Shown piece after piece: positions 1-8,938 of a stretch of DNA of 64,000 bases. Position 1 is the stretch's first letter. Every line of letters begins with the position of its first letter. Both the position numbers and the translations under genes were made by a program. This stretch comes from Micavibrio aeruginosavorus. GTDB taxonomy: Bacteria; Pseudomonadota; Alphaproteobacteria; Micavibrionales; Micavibrionaceae. The notes under the pieces were generated by a model, which saw only the letters and a list, made by a program, of their open reading frames with translations, was not told the DNA's origin and searched no databases. The DNA is taken from the NCBI GenBank assembly GCA_003241475.1, contig QFQB01000001.1, positions 61,103 through 125,102 of the forward strand, in the 5' to 3' direction.

Positions 1-3
1 AAA

Positions 4-31
4 ACGGCCCCCGTTTCCGAAAGGCCGTCTT
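4..31 (-). terminator. Probable intrinsic terminator of mscL
   Basis: A stem of ACGGCC (4-9) with GGCCGT (23-28) is followed, read leftward, by a short T run at the window edge. It lies about 20 bases past the mscL stop codon. The inner loop can also pair partly, so the exact fold is uncertain. Confidence 0.55.
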
Positions 32-50
32 GTTAAGTAATTGGTAGAAT

Positions 51-455
51 TTATTTTTTCAAAAGATCGCGGATTTCCGTAAGCAGCTTAATATCAGCGG
101 GAGCTTCTTCTGGCGTGGCTTCAACCTTTTTCTTCAGGCGGTTCACGTTTTTTACCAGAATGAACACCACGAAGGAAACGATCAGGAAGTTGATGGCGAC
201 ATTGATGAATTGACCGTAGGTCACAACGGCGGCGCCTGCGTCCTTGGCGGCCTTCAGGTTGGCATAACTCTCGCCGTTCAGGGCGATGAAATAATCAGAG
301 AAATCAACGCCAGCCATGATGGCACCGATGATAGGCATGACAAGGTCGCCGACCACGGAATTAACGACGGCGGTAAAAGCTGTCCCGATGATGATACCGA
401 CGGCAAGGTCGATCACATTTCCGCGGGCGATAAATTCCTTAAATTCCTTGATCAT
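51..455 (-). CDS. mscL: Large-conductance mechanosensitive channel MscL
   Basis: MscL opens a wide pore in the inner membrane under membrane tension and releases solutes on osmotic downshock. The 134-residue product is of normal family length. It starts with the MIKEFKEFIARGNVIDLAVG amphipathic helix and first membrane segment characteristic of the family. A periplasmic loop, a second membrane segment (about residues 85-108) and a cytoplasmic helix ending in LLTEIRDLLKK follow. I chose the ATG at 455 because family homology begins exactly there and GGGA lies just upstream; an upstream extension to 494 adds residues unlike MscL. The gene stands alone, 95 bases downstream of the sigma-54 regulator gene on the same strand. 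Confidence 0.95.
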   Translation of the reverse strand: MIKEFKEFIARGNVIDLAVGIIIGTAFTAVVNSVVGDLVMPIIGAIMAGVDFSDYFIALNGESYANLKAAKDAGAAVVTYGQFINVAINFLIVSFVVFILVKNVNRLKKKVEATPEEAPADIKLLTEIRDLLKK

Positions 456-550
456 AAGCACTGGTCCCTTGACTGTTTGATGTGAGCCTACCATAGAAGG
501 CGGTCTTTAAACGGTCAAGATGGAGAAAAATTACTTTCGAAAAGAGATTT

Positions 551-2023
551 TTAAAAATAGTGGCTGGTTTGCTCGCCGGTGTGTTTGTCCCATACCATCT
601 TTTTTCGATAAATGGTTGATGGGGATATTTCCAGAAGCGCTGCGGCTTTGGGAATATTGCCTTCGCACAATGCAATGGCATTTTCTATGGCGGTTCGCTC
701 CACTTTCCACAAGGGCCGTACATTGTCTTCGTCTTCTTTTAAGTGGGGAAACTGGGACTGTAAAAAGGTATTTTGTGGCTGTGAAGATTCCGTCTCACGT
801 AGCAAATTCATGGGAAGCATGGGAGCCGTCACATAGCGGCCTTCGTGAAGAACGGCAATTCCTCGTACAATATTCTGAAGCTGGCGCACATTTCCCGGCC
901 AGGAGAAATTGGTCAGCACGTTTTCTGCATCTTGCGCAAAAGATTTGAAAGATTTTCCCTCTTCACGTGCGTACTGTTTCAAGAAATAATCGGCTAGATC
1001 GATAATATCGGTTTTGCGCACCCGCAATGGGGGCATATGGATCGGGATAACATGCAGGCGGTAATACAAGTCTTGCCGTAAATTTCCGGCACGGATTTCA
1101 GCGATAGGATCGCGGTTCGTGGCACAAACAATACGGACGTTTGCGCGTTCCATCTTGCCGCCACCGACTTTTCGATAAGTTAAGTTTTGTAAAAAGCGGA
1201 GCAGTTTTGTCTGCATTTCCGGTGCCATTTCAGCGATCTCATCTAAGAACAATGTTCCGCCGTTTGCTTGTCCGACAGCGCCCTCACGTTCTGTGAAGGC
1301 GCCCGTGAAGGCACCTTTCATATGACCGAAAAGTTCAGATTCAAGTAACTCGCGCGGGATGGCGGCGCAGTTGATGGCGATGAAAGGTTCATTTGCGCGA
1401 CGGGAATAACGGTGGATCGCCTCGGCGCAGATTTCCTTGCCTGTTCCAGATTCTCCCGTGATAAAAACGGTGGCGCTGGACTTCGCGGCGCTTTCGATCA
1501 CGTCATAGACAAGTTGCATCGGCGGAGAGATGCCAATGAAACCACCAAAGCCTGTGCGGGTTGGCGCGACAGCGCCTTTGTTTTCAGTTTCAGGTGCTTT
1601 CGCATCAAGATCTTCTTCCGCGAGGCTGATTTCCGCTTTTGTTGCAAGTCCTGTCGCATCAAGAGCGCGGGAAACGCTCTCGGTCAAACGTTCAAGCGAG
1701 AAGGGTTTGACAATGAAGTCCGTCGCCCCAAGGCGCATAGCTTCCACCGCCATGTGGATCGAGCCATGTCCTGTGATGATGATGACGGGAGCATCAAACG
1801 CGCGCTCCTTCAACCTAGCAAGCATTTGAAGGCCGTCCATATCGGGGAGTTTGACGTCGAGAATGAGAAGATCTGGTGCGAAGGAATCTGTTTCGAGTAT
1901 GTGAAAACATTCAGTCCCCGAATAGGCGATCGTAACCTGATATCCCTCAGCTCCGAGCGCCAGCGCATACATTTCGGCTAGGGCTTTTGTATCATCGACC
2001 AGAACGATATGTCGTTTGTCCAT
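551..2023 (-). CDS. LuxO/NtrC-type sigma-54-dependent response regulator
   Basis: This 490-residue protein has the three parts of an NtrC-class transcription activator. A receiver domain (about 1-120) keeps Asp10/Asp11, the phosphorylated Asp56, Thr84 and Lys106. A AAA+ domain (about 160-400) has the Walker A GESGTGKE, the sigma-54-contacting loop GAFTGA and a Walker B LFLDEIAE. A Fis-type helix-turn-helix (about 445-490) completes it. The start of the central domain resembles LuxO more than NtrC. Phosphorylation would drive ATP-dependent opening of sigma-54 promoters. The ATG at 2023 has AGGAGAAG 8-10 bases upstream; the longer reading to 2068 lacks this. No partner kinase is adjacent, so the signal is unknown. 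A near-consensus sigma-54 promoter occurs in this window at 17116-17131, but a link is only a suggestion. Confidence 0.92.
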   Translation of the reverse strand: MDKRHIVLVDDTKALAEMYALALGAEGYQVTIAYSGTECFHILETDSFAPDLLILDVKLPDMDGLQMLARLKERAFDAPVIIITGHGSIHMAVEAMRLGATDFIVKPFSLERLTESVSRALDATGLATKAEISLAEEDLDAKAPETENKGAVAPTRTGFGGFIGISPPMQLVYDVIESAAKSSATVFITGESGTGKEICAEAIHRYSRRANEPFIAINCAAIPRELLESELFGHMKGAFTGAFTEREGAVGQANGGTLFLDEIAEMAPEMQTKLLRFLQNLTYRKVGGGKMERANVRIVCATNRDPIAEIRAGNLRQDLYYRLHVIPIHMPPLRVRKTDIIDLADYFLKQYAREEGKSFKSFAQDAENVLTNFSWPGNVRQLQNIVRGIAVLHEGRYVTAPMLPMNLLRETESSQPQNTFLQSQFPHLKEDEDNVRPLWKVERTAIENAIALCEGNIPKAAALLEISPSTIYRKKMVWDKHTGEQTSHYF

Positions 2024-2136
2024 GTATAAGTTCTTCTCCTGACGAATAAACCGGCCCCGCAGATACAACTTATGATTTTATTATGCGCGTTGCATCCGTT
2101 ATCTCAAATTTAATACAAATGTATATCCAAAAGATT

Positions 2137-2171
2137 AAAGCCCCGCAGATATTCCTATCCAACGGGGCTTT
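2137..2171 (-). terminator. Intrinsic terminator after the YccA-like gene
   Basis: A perfect 9-bp stem, AAAGCCCCG (2137-2145) with CGGGGCTTT (2163-2171), lies 47 bases past the stop codon of the leftward Bax-inhibitor gene. Read leftward the stem ends in TTT followed by AATCTTTTGG, so the T tract is modest. Confidence 0.7.
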
Positions 2172-2217
2172 GATAAATATGCACGTATGCAGTTTTTAGT
2201 TGTGCGCCGCAAAATTC

Positions 2218-2943
2218 CTAGTTGCGGTTGCCCAGCAGGTGAAGAATATACTGGAACATTGCGATGAAGCTGACGTACAGGTTCAAGGCGGCACTCCAGG
2301 CGGCACGAGAGTTCGCGTCCACACCATACGAGGCACGGTACATTTCCTTCGTGGTCTGGGTTTGGTAGGCCGTCATGCCCGAGAAGGCCAGAAGACCGAT
2401 GCCCGAAATAATGGTTTGCATCATCGACGTTTGAACGCCGAACATTGCTGTAATCATCGTGCCGATGGACAAAATAAACACGCCCATGATCGCCATGACG
2501 GAAAAGGTGCCGAGCGCATCGAGATTTTTCTTGGTCGTATAGCCAAAGATGCTAAGGCCTGCGAACAACGCTGTCGCCATAAAGAAGGCTTGGGCAATGC
2601 TCGGAAGTTTATAAAGCACAAAAATGCTGGCGAAGCTGATCCCGTACAGGATCGACAGAACGCCGAAAGAAAGCATCAGCTGTTTCGGCGCCATGCGTTC
2701 GGGGCGAAAGCCGAACCACAAAACGGCCAGCGGCGCGAAGACCACGATGTACATTTGCGGGCCACCCAGGAAGAAATTCAAAAGCGCAGGGCTGTTGCCG
2801 ACAATCCATGCCGTGACGGCGGTCAAAAGAACGCCTACCGTCATGCGGTTATAGACGCTCTGCATGTGGTTTTTCAGGCCGACATCCACATTCGCGCCAG
2901 CGCGCGTTACGGAAGATTGATAGCCGAAATTGTCAGGTTGCAT
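2218..2943 (-). CDS. Bax inhibitor-1 / YccA family membrane protein
   Basis: The 241-residue product has about seven hydrophobic segments between residues 30 and 235 and ends in LNLYVSFIAMFQYILHLLGNRN, the typical C-terminus of the BI-1/YccA/YetJ family. These proteins are inner-membrane, pH-sensitive ion (calcium) leak channels or modulators of FtsH proteolysis; which applies here cannot be told. Alphaproteobacterial members are usually about 240 residues, matching this one. The gene is monocistronic, between a plausible sigma-70 promoter and a stem-loop terminator. Confidence 0.9.
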   Translation of the reverse strand: MQPDNFGYQSSVTRAGANVDVGLKNHMQSVYNRMTVGVLLTAVTAWIVGNSPALLNFFLGGPQMYIVVFAPLAVLWFGFRPERMAPKQLMLSFGVLSILYGISFASIFVLYKLPSIAQAFFMATALFAGLSIFGYTTKKNLDALGTFSVMAIMGVFILSIGTMITAMFGVQTSMMQTIISGIGLLAFSGMTAYQTQTTKEMYRASYGVDANSRAAWSAALNLYVSFIAMFQYILHLLGNRN

Positions 2944-2987
2944 GGTTTCTCTTCTCCATTGTTAAAACCGTGTCTTTGGTACGGTTA

Positions 2988-3015
2988 TATATAAAGTGAT
3001 TTTACCAGATTTCAA
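2988..3015 (-). promoter_or_regulatory. Candidate sigma-70 promoter of the YccA-like gene
   Basis: Read leftward there is TTGAAA (3015-3010), a 16-base spacer and TATATA (2993-2988). Transcription would start about 38 bases before the ATG at 2943. The match is by eye only. Confidence 0.45.
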
Positions 3016-3152
3016 AGCCCCATGCGCGAAAATCGTAAAAACCCTTTAAAAACAGGCTTAAATCCGATTCTTGTACGCAACGGGCGGATTTTCTGATATA
3101 AATCGAATTAACGATAAAACTACATAAAAAGACTACAAAACAGGGAGAGTAA

Positions 3153-3791
3153 ATGACTTTAAGCCTCAAGGGCCGCTTTGCAAAAGCGGTCGCCGGGGTT
3201 GCTATTGCTATGAGCCTAGCAGCCTGCCAATCCACCGCCGATATCAATGCAAAACCCGATATCATCAATGGTATGACCGAAGATGCGATTGCTCTATGCG
3301 ATCAACAAAAGAGTGCTTCGGATGAGATGCCTTATGAAACGCGTCTTCGCAATGTGCTGTCGGAAGTGTCGCCTTCCACGCTACGGTATTTCAAGGAAAA
3401 CAAGATTACTATCTGTCTTGATAAAAGACTGGGTTCCTTGCAAACCTCGGGAATGGAAAGTACGCCGATCGCAATCTACTATCCGTCACAAAAAAATCCT
3501 GTTCTGACCCTTCGCGACAACGGCAAGAATACGGAAGTCAGCCGTTTCATGAGCTGGGATGCCAGTACATTTTCTTCAACAACGACAAGCAAATTTACAG
3601 GAGCCTATGGTGGATTTTGGGGGACCGAAACACCCGCGGCCAAAACTGGCGAGCGCATGATTTCCTATCGCGGCGGATGCGGCAAAGGCTGCACCACCAG
3701 CCATTGGGTCAAGGAAAGCAACTGGCGCATGTTCGGCGGGGGTTTTCAGCACGCTTCCGTGGACAGGCCGCCTATCCTATCGGTGAATTAG
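3153..3791 (+). CDS. Uncharacterised lipoprotein
   Basis: I do not recognise this 212-residue protein. Its first 25 residues are a lipoprotein signal with the lipobox LAAC and acylated Cys25, so it is probably an envelope lipoprotein. The mature part contains two close cysteines in GGCGKGC (about 175) and a Ser/Thr-rich stretch near residue 140. GGGAGAG upstream supports the ATG at 3153. It converges on the M48 protease gene and their 3' ends overlap by 4 bases. Confidence 0.75.
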   Translation: MTLSLKGRFAKAVAGVAIAMSLAACQSTADINAKPDIINGMTEDAIALCDQQKSASDEMPYETRLRNVLSEVSPSTLRYFKENKITICLDKRLGSLQTSGMESTPIAIYYPSQKNPVLTLRDNGKNTEVSRFMSWDASTFSSTTTSKFTGAYGGFWGTETPAAKTGERMISYRGGCGKGCTTSHWVKESNWRMFGGGFQHASVDRPPILSVN

Positions 3792-4912
3792 GCCCACGGA
3801 TTTCCCGTACGCCGGGATTTATAGCGCGTCCGCGTCGCCCAATTGTCCCGCGGCGGCGCGGGACGGCCGAAGGCATCATTTTCTTCGGCCCGCAATTTCG
3901 GACGCAGATCGGGAACGGGCAGACCGGAGTAATCGGCGATGGCCTTGAGCCGCGATTGAATGGGCGGATGCGTGGCAAACAATCCCATAAACGCGCGCGG
4001 GTTTTCAAAGCACATGGCGCGGATATCATCGGGCGCCATGGGGATTTCGGAAGTACCGGAGATGCGGATCAATGCGCGCATCATCGCTTCGGGATTTTTG
4101 GTGATTTTTATCGCACCGGCATCAGCCATATATTCGCGGTTTCGTGAGATGGCAAAACGCGCCAGCAAAGTCGCCATATAGCCGAGCCATAAAAGCGCCG
4201 CCAACGAAAACAAAAGCATCATCCCGCCGCCGCGTTGCCTGCCGTCGCCGGATCTCGGAAAATATAGTCCGTATCGTATATTGCTCCATACAAGTTGCGC
4301 CGATATTCCAAACATGCCCGTAAAGACAACACACACCATCATCAGGCGAACATCGCGGTTCAGAATATGTGTGAGCTCGTGCGCCAGAACGCCTTCTAGC
4401 TCATCCTTTGCAAGAGATTGTAACAATCCGCGCGTAACAGTGATGCAATAGCTGTCTTCATTGATGCCGCTGGCAAAGGCATTACGCGCATGCGTTTCGA
4501 CGATTTCAATACGTGGCATGGACGTGCCGGAGGCTATGCAGAGATTTTCGACAAGATTATAAAGTTCCGGTTCGTCCTTGCGGTTGATGCTGTGCGATTT
4601 TGCCATGGCGCGGATCATCATGCCTTGAAAAAAATAGGCAATCACGAACCACACGGCCACAATGGTCAGTACGGTAGGCCAGTATTGCTGAGTGACGAAA
4701 GAGGCGTATTGAACCGCGCTCTGCCATGTCGATTGCACATGGTCATCGGCATATCCAAGGGCGTGACCGCTTAAAAAGCCGTAGACCATGACAGCGGCAA
4801 ACAAGACGGCGCCGAGTATGAAAGGATAAAGGGCTAGAACAACTAATGATTTTATATTGTTGTTCCAGATGGAGGTCTGAAGGCCTGTAACAGGCGCGGT
4901 TTGTTCGTTCAT
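3788..4912 (-). CDS. M48 family (HtpX-like) membrane metalloprotease
   Basis: This 374-residue protein is an M48 zinc endopeptidase. It has two N-terminal membrane segments (about 22-48 and 82-100), then the zinc motif H178-E-L-T-H182. Two more hydrophobic stretches (about 190-210 and 230-255) follow, then the third ligand Glu260 with Asp264 in NREYMADAGA. This is the HtpX/Ste24 layout, with the active site on the cytoplasmic face in known members. It lies 3 bases downstream of lemA on the same strand. LemA next to an M48 protease is a frequent bacterial pair, so the two probably act together in envelope protein quality control. The C-terminal 40 residues are Arg/Pro-rich. Confidence 0.9.
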   Translation of the reverse strand: MNEQTAPVTGLQTSIWNNNIKSLVVLALYPFILGAVLFAAVMVYGFLSGHALGYADDHVQSTWQSAVQYASFVTQQYWPTVLTIVAVWFVIAYFFQGMMIRAMAKSHSINRKDEPELYNLVENLCIASGTSMPRIEIVETHARNAFASGINEDSYCITVTRGLLQSLAKDELEGVLAHELTHILNRDVRLMMVCVVFTGMFGISAQLVWSNIRYGLYFPRSGDGRQRGGGMMLLFSLAALLWLGYMATLLARFAISRNREYMADAGAIKITKNPEAMMRALIRISGTSEIPMAPDDIRAMCFENPRAFMGLFATHPPIQSRLKAIADYSGLPVPDLRPKLRAEENDAFGRPAPPRDNWATRTRYKSRRTGNPWA

Positions 4913-4915
4913 TCC

Positions 4916-5479
4916 TTAAAATTTCACTTCAGGCGCCTTTTCCAGCGTTGCGCGGTCGATTGAAGAATCCTCATAAAACAATTCCGGCTTGAAGTTTTTG
5001 CAGCCGGCAACCATGCTCGCCGGGAATTGTTGTATCATTGTATTGTATTCGGATGTTGCATTGTTGAAAAAACGGCGCGCGGCGGCGATTTTATTTTCAA
5101 CATCGGCCAACTCGTCCATCAACTGCCGGAAATGAATATCAGCTTTCAACGCAGGATAATTTTCGGCCACGGAATAAAGGTCCACAAGAGCGCTCCCTAA
5201 ACGTTGTTCTGCGCCAAGACGCGCGCGGTCAACGCCGGACTTTCCGGTTACGCCAGCCCTGGCCTGTGTAACGCTATCCAGAACGTCTTTTTCGTGGGTG
5301 GCATAACCTTTGACAGATTCTACAAGCTGAGGGACCAAGTCATAACGTTGCTTAAGTTGCACATCTATGTCCGCAAAGGCGTTTTTGCGGTTTTGCTGCA
5401 GATAGACCATGCGGTTGAACAGGCCGATGCAATACAGCAAAACAAGAAGCGGCAAACCGATGACAAGAAGAAATTCCAT
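4916..5479 (-). CDS. LemA family protein
   Basis: The 187-residue product matches LemA: one N-terminal membrane segment (about 2-20), then a long helical domain with the family sequences NAFADIDVQLKQRYDLVPQL and FNNATSEYN and a C-terminal FPASMVAG. LemA proteins are anchored helical-bundle proteins of unclear biochemical role that are often encoded with M48 peptidases, as here. The ATG at 5479 is preceded by GGAG and begins directly at the membrane segment; the longer reading to 5710 runs into the divergent FIST gene and adds non-family sequence. Confidence 0.9.
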   Translation of the reverse strand: MEFLLVIGLPLLVLLYCIGLFNRMVYLQQNRKNAFADIDVQLKQRYDLVPQLVESVKGYATHEKDVLDSVTQARAGVTGKSGVDRARLGAEQRLGSALVDLYSVAENYPALKADIHFRQLMDELADVENKIAAARRFFNNATSEYNTMIQQFPASMVAGCKNFKPELFYEDSSIDRATLEKAPEVKF

Positions 5480-5550
5480 AGAAATGCTCCATAAGGGACG
5501 ATGGTTTTCGGGGGGCATAGTAGCAGAATTCGGCCCGGCGCAATAGGCAA

Positions 5551-5578
5551 TTGAAGCCTTTTGATAAGTGCTTATACT
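5551..5578 (+). promoter_or_regulatory. Candidate sigma-70 promoter of the FIST gene
   Basis: TTGAAG (5551-5556), a 16-base spacer and TATACT (5573-5578) lie directly before the FIST gene. The -10 ends only 7 bases before the ATG at 5586, so transcription would start at or within a base or two of the start codon. That suggests a leaderless or near-leaderless message. Confidence 0.5.
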
Positions 5579-5585
5579 ATGAGGG

Positions 5586-6812
5586 ATGAGCGTAGCAACA
5601 TCGACCCATTTCACCTGCGCATCGGCCAGCGGCGAAAACTGGCGGGATATTTGCAAGATTGTGCTGGAGCAACTTGAATCCGTGCGCACAGACGGGTTTC
5701 GTCCCAACATCGGCTTTCTTTATATGACGGACGATCTCGCGGCCGATGCGTCAAGCATTCTGACATTGGTTCGTTCCGTTACCGGCGTACGGCATTGGTC
5801 GGGTTGCGCGGCGCTGGGGATATGTGGTGTGGGTGTGGAATATATCGACAAGTCCGCGATCAGCATCATGATCGGACAAATAGAGAGCGAGGATTTCAGG
5901 GAGTTTCATGTTGCAACTCCCCGTTTTAAAAATTTGCAACAATCTTTAGAACCTTGGCTGAACAAGCACGACCCTATGCTGGTTTATCTCCATGCAGATC
6001 CCGCACAGGAAAGCCATCCGATGCAGACAATAGAAGAGGTGGAAGCTCTGACAGGCGGGTTTATGGTAGGCGGATTTGCTTCCTCTCGTACGCAGACGGC
6101 TTTGGTTTCAGGTGACATCATGAATGCAGGAGCAAGCGGATTTGTCTTCTCGCAGGCCGCTACTGTTGCCACTGCGCTTTCGCAAGGATGCATTCCAATG
6201 GGCCCTTTGCGTGAAATTTCGGCTATGGGTGAGCATGTGGTTTCTTATCTTGAGGGAAGATCAGCGTTCGAAGTGTTCAGCGACGATATGAAGGCTATGA
6301 GCGAGAAGCGTCTTGGTTATTCTGCGGATGATGTTTTGCTACACGGGGAGGGTGCCGTACCGCAAAATTTGCTACAACTTTTGAACGGTGAAACGCATGT
6401 GGCTTTTCCCGTTGCGGGCACGGACGTTGGCGATTTCATGGTGCGCAATATTATGGCCATCGACCCCGAACAAGGTATCATTGCCGTTGGTGAGACGATC
6501 GAGAACGGACAAAAAATGATGTTCGTTTACCGCGACGACGAAACGGTGCGAACGGATTTAGCGGCTACGCTTGTCGCTTTGAGAGCTCGTGTGCTGCACG
6601 AGCATGGCCGGTTTTCTCCCAAAGCTGCGCTTTATGTTTCCTGCGTTGCCCGCACGGCTACGGATTTCGAAAAAAACGGGCAAAGCGGCGGCGAGATGAA
6701 GATGATCCGCGAAATTCTGGGAGATATTCCGATCGCTGGGTTTTATGCCAATGGCGAGATTTCCGGCGGACGCCTTTATAGCTATACAGGAATACTGACT
6801 CTTTTTCTGTAA
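5586..6812 (+). CDS. FIST-domain sensory protein
   Basis: The 408-residue protein has the FIST N domain (about 35-230) followed by a FIST C domain (about 235-400), with no transmembrane segment or attached output domain. FIST domains are thought to bind small ligands such as amino acids and usually accompany signalling modules; stand-alone FIST proteins like this one are common. Family features visible are the GFLYMTDDL strand near the start, GGFMVGGFASSRTQ near 155 and IAGFYANGEI near the C-terminus. The gene is divergent from lemA with 106 bases between them. An alternative role as a regulator of the neighbouring envelope genes cannot be judged. Confidence 0.85.
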   Translation: MSVATSTHFTCASASGENWRDICKIVLEQLESVRTDGFRPNIGFLYMTDDLAADASSILTLVRSVTGVRHWSGCAALGICGVGVEYIDKSAISIMIGQIESEDFREFHVATPRFKNLQQSLEPWLNKHDPMLVYLHADPAQESHPMQTIEEVEALTGGFMVGGFASSRTQTALVSGDIMNAGASGFVFSQAATVATALSQGCIPMGPLREISAMGEHVVSYLEGRSAFEVFSDDMKAMSEKRLGYSADDVLLHGEGAVPQNLLQLLNGETHVAFPVAGTDVGDFMVRNIMAIDPEQGIIAVGETIENGQKMMFVYRDDETVRTDLAATLVALRARVLHEHGRFSPKAALYVSCVARTATDFEKNGQSGGEMKMIREILGDIPIAGFYANGEISGGRLYSYTGILTLFL

Positions 6813-6900
6813 AGACAAGAGGGCAAGGCTAACTTTGATCTTTGCGCGTTCCTTGTCGTACGATAGATTGACACATCTGTTTCAATAAAGGATCGGTCCG

Positions 6901-7773
6901 ATGCGCCTTTTCAAGATTTTATCCCTGCTTACCCTTACACTTGTTTTAGCGGCGCCCGCTTATGCGCAAAGCAAAAAGACGCAAGGCATACCGGACGTCC
7001 CTGATGCCTTGCAATCGCTGGCGGATCGGGGGGCGCAATTCCGCTATTTGGGCAACGAGCATGGCATGGACGGCTGGATCGCCATTTATCAGGGACAGGA
7101 GCAATATTATTATATCACCCAAGATAAAAAGGCTTTTGTCACCGGACTGATGTTTGCCGATGACGGTCGTCCAATCACGATCGATCAGGTTAAAACGTTG
7201 CAGGCGGCTGGTGGCGATGTGTTGGATCTTTTGGCTGAAGACAAGACGCCGGAAGAAACGTCGACCCCAACGTCCGTGGTTGAATCTGCCGCCATGAAAA
7301 CGCCGGCCGAGCGGATGTTCGGCGATGTCGAGGCCAGCAACTGGATTCGTCTTGGCTCCGAAGACGCGCCCGCGATCTACAGCTTCGTCGATCCGAACTG
7401 TCCGCACTGCCATGACTTCCTGAACGATATTCGCCAAAAAGACTACCTCGCAAAAAATGTTTTGCAGGTCCGCATCATTCCTGTCGGTTTCCAGACAGGC
7501 TCGCTGGCGCAGGCCTCTTTCCTGCTCGCCTCGCCGGACGCGCAAGAGCGTTATTTCAAATATCTGGACGGAGACAAGGATCAGCTTCCGGCCAAGAGCG
7601 ATATCTCGACGCAGGCGGTCCAGAAAAACATGGCCTTGATGCAGGCCTGGAAATTTAACGTTACGCCATTGACCGTCTACCGCTCAAAATCCGGTGAGAT
7701 CAAGATTGTCCGCGGCCGCGCCAAAGACCTGAACGCGATCATCTCCGACCTGCAGGCGCCCAAGGCCCCGTAG
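6901..7773 (+). CDS. Periplasmic DsbC/DsbG-like thiol-disulfide protein
   Basis: This 290-residue protein has a cleavable signal peptide (cleavage after AYA, residue 22). A DsbC/G-type N-terminal region (about 35-110), a linker and a thioredoxin-fold domain (about 140-285) with the active site C167-P-H-C170 and a later cis-proline segment VTPLTVYR follow. DsbC/DsbG proteins isomerise or reduce wrong disulfides in the periplasm. The insert between FVDPNCPHC and TPLTVYR is helical, as in the family. No dsbD partner is nearby. It sits just upstream of the type IVB secretion genes, whose exported proteins include several with conserved cysteines, so a service role for that machine is possible but inferred. 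Confidence 0.88.
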   Translation: MRLFKILSLLTLTLVLAAPAYAQSKKTQGIPDVPDALQSLADRGAQFRYLGNEHGMDGWIAIYQGQEQYYYITQDKKAFVTGLMFADDGRPITIDQVKTLQAAGGDVLDLLAEDKTPEETSTPTSVVESAAMKTPAERMFGDVEASNWIRLGSEDAPAIYSFVDPNCPHCHDFLNDIRQKDYLAKNVLQVRIIPVGFQTGSLAQASFLLASPDAQERYFKYLDGDKDQLPAKSDISTQAVQKNMALMQAWKFNVTPLTVYRSKSGEIKIVRGRAKDLNAIISDLQAPKAP

Positions 7774-7780
7774 AATCGGC

Positions 7781-7799
7781 GGAAAATCGGGGATTTTCC
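7781..7799 (+). terminator. Weak stem-loop after the DsbG-like gene
   Basis: An 8-bp stem, GGAAAATC (7781-7788) with GATTTTCC (7792-7799), with a GGG loop lies 8 bases past the stop codon. The sequence after it (ATTTAATCC) is not a clean T tract, so termination would be partial. Confidence 0.3.
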
Positions 7800-7897
7800 A
7801 TTTAATCCTTGGGTTTAGCGGTATCCCGCGCTAAACTGGCGTTAACGATTTTCCGGTTAGAGTACGTTAAAAGTTCAAGAACGGTTTTCTTACATCC

Positions 7898-8827
7898 ATG
7901 GCTATGACCCCGCGCACATCCTTCATTCTCCAGCTGTTGCAAAAACTGGGCGCCCCGCTTATGGGCGCGGTGAATGCGCATGCGGCTGCGGATTCCGCCG
8001 GCGAAAAAGAAGCGCAAGCCATGGCCCAGCTTTTGTCCGAAAGCGTGAAGGTCGGCATTTCCCTCTCCCAAGCCATGAATCTTAAAACGGATGACGGCGA
8101 TGCGGATGCGATCCGGGTCGCGCTGGCAACCCTTGCCGGCGGTCTCGTCGCGGAATCCTACAAGCAGACGGGCCGCGTTCCGGGCGACGCCGAAGGCCGC
8201 CGCATTTTGAAGGCGCTGGAATCCGTTATCGTCTTTTCCGACAATTTCGCTCCTGCCGCCGAGCATGCGCAGAGATTACAGACGCTGGAGGGCGCGCCGC
8301 CGTTCTTCGATCCTGTCCAGACCAGCATTTACACTTTGCATGCCCTGCTTCCCGCCATCGGCGCGATTTCCGAATTTTCTTTTGGGCAGAGCGAGACGCG
8401 TCTTGTTCAGGAGGTTTCCGAACGCCTAGGCGCGAAAGCCAAAGAACTGTCGCAAACGCTTGGCGGCGGCGCCAATGCCATGAGCGAAATGATAATTCTG
8501 CAGGCTTTGGGGCAGGTCTATGCAGACGTTCACAAGGCTGAAACCAAAAACCTTAAAGCCAAAGGCGACGAGGCGACAGCCTCCATGGAGGCCGTCTGGG
8601 CTTCTTTCGCACGTCAGGTAACCATGCTTGAAGTCGTTATGGGCTCCATGGGCGCTTCGGGTACAGGTTCCGGCTCGGGCGGCGGGGCTAAGCCCGCCGT
8701 AAACCAGCCCGCCGCTGTTGAAGCGCCAGTTGCTCCTACCCCTCCAGCCGCACCCCCTGCTTCTACCGCGCCCGCCTCCGCGCCGCCTGCGGGCGGCAAT
8801 CCGATGTCGTTCTTTAAAAAGAAATAA
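7898..8827 (+). CDS. Unknown protein with Pro/Ala-rich tail, at the head of the type IVB locus
   Basis: I do not recognise this 309-residue protein. Residues 1-250 look helical and soluble with no signal peptide. Residues 255-300 are Gly/Ser then Pro/Ala-rich and look disordered, and the chain ends in the short basic motif PMSFFKKK. The ATG at 7898 has no clear Shine-Dalgarno; it sits in the context ATCCATGGC, which recurs at the starts of two other genes of the locus (12419 and 23126). It is 111 bases upstream of a lytic transglycosylase gene and 670 bases upstream of dotD, same strand. A cytoplasmic accessory or substrate of the secretion system is a guess from position only. Confidence 0.7.
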   Translation: MAMTPRTSFILQLLQKLGAPLMGAVNAHAAADSAGEKEAQAMAQLLSESVKVGISLSQAMNLKTDDGDADAIRVALATLAGGLVAESYKQTGRVPGDAEGRRILKALESVIVFSDNFAPAAEHAQRLQTLEGAPPFFDPVQTSIYTLHALLPAIGAISEFSFGQSETRLVQEVSERLGAKAKELSQTLGGGANAMSEMIILQALGQVYADVHKAETKNLKAKGDEATASMEAVWASFARQVTMLEVVMGSMGASGTGSGSGGGAKPAVNQPAAVEAPVAPTPPAAPPASTAPASAPPAGGNPMSFFKKK

Positions 8828-8938
8828 TAGAGCGTCCCAATCGCGCTTTTGATTTTCCACAAGAATCTGCTATCGTTTGATTTCCTTGCGCCGTTCGGCC
8901 ACAATAGTTTCTTAACCTTTTCATGACGTAAATATTAG

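Noticed and set aside
1412..1981. Open frame of 189 codons on the plus strand
   Set aside because: It is antisense to the well-supported sigma-54 response regulator, and the composition is that of a reversed coding strand.
2200..2994. Open frame of 264 codons on the plus strand
   Set aside because: Antisense to the YccA-like membrane protein; His/Arg-rich translation typical of a shadow.
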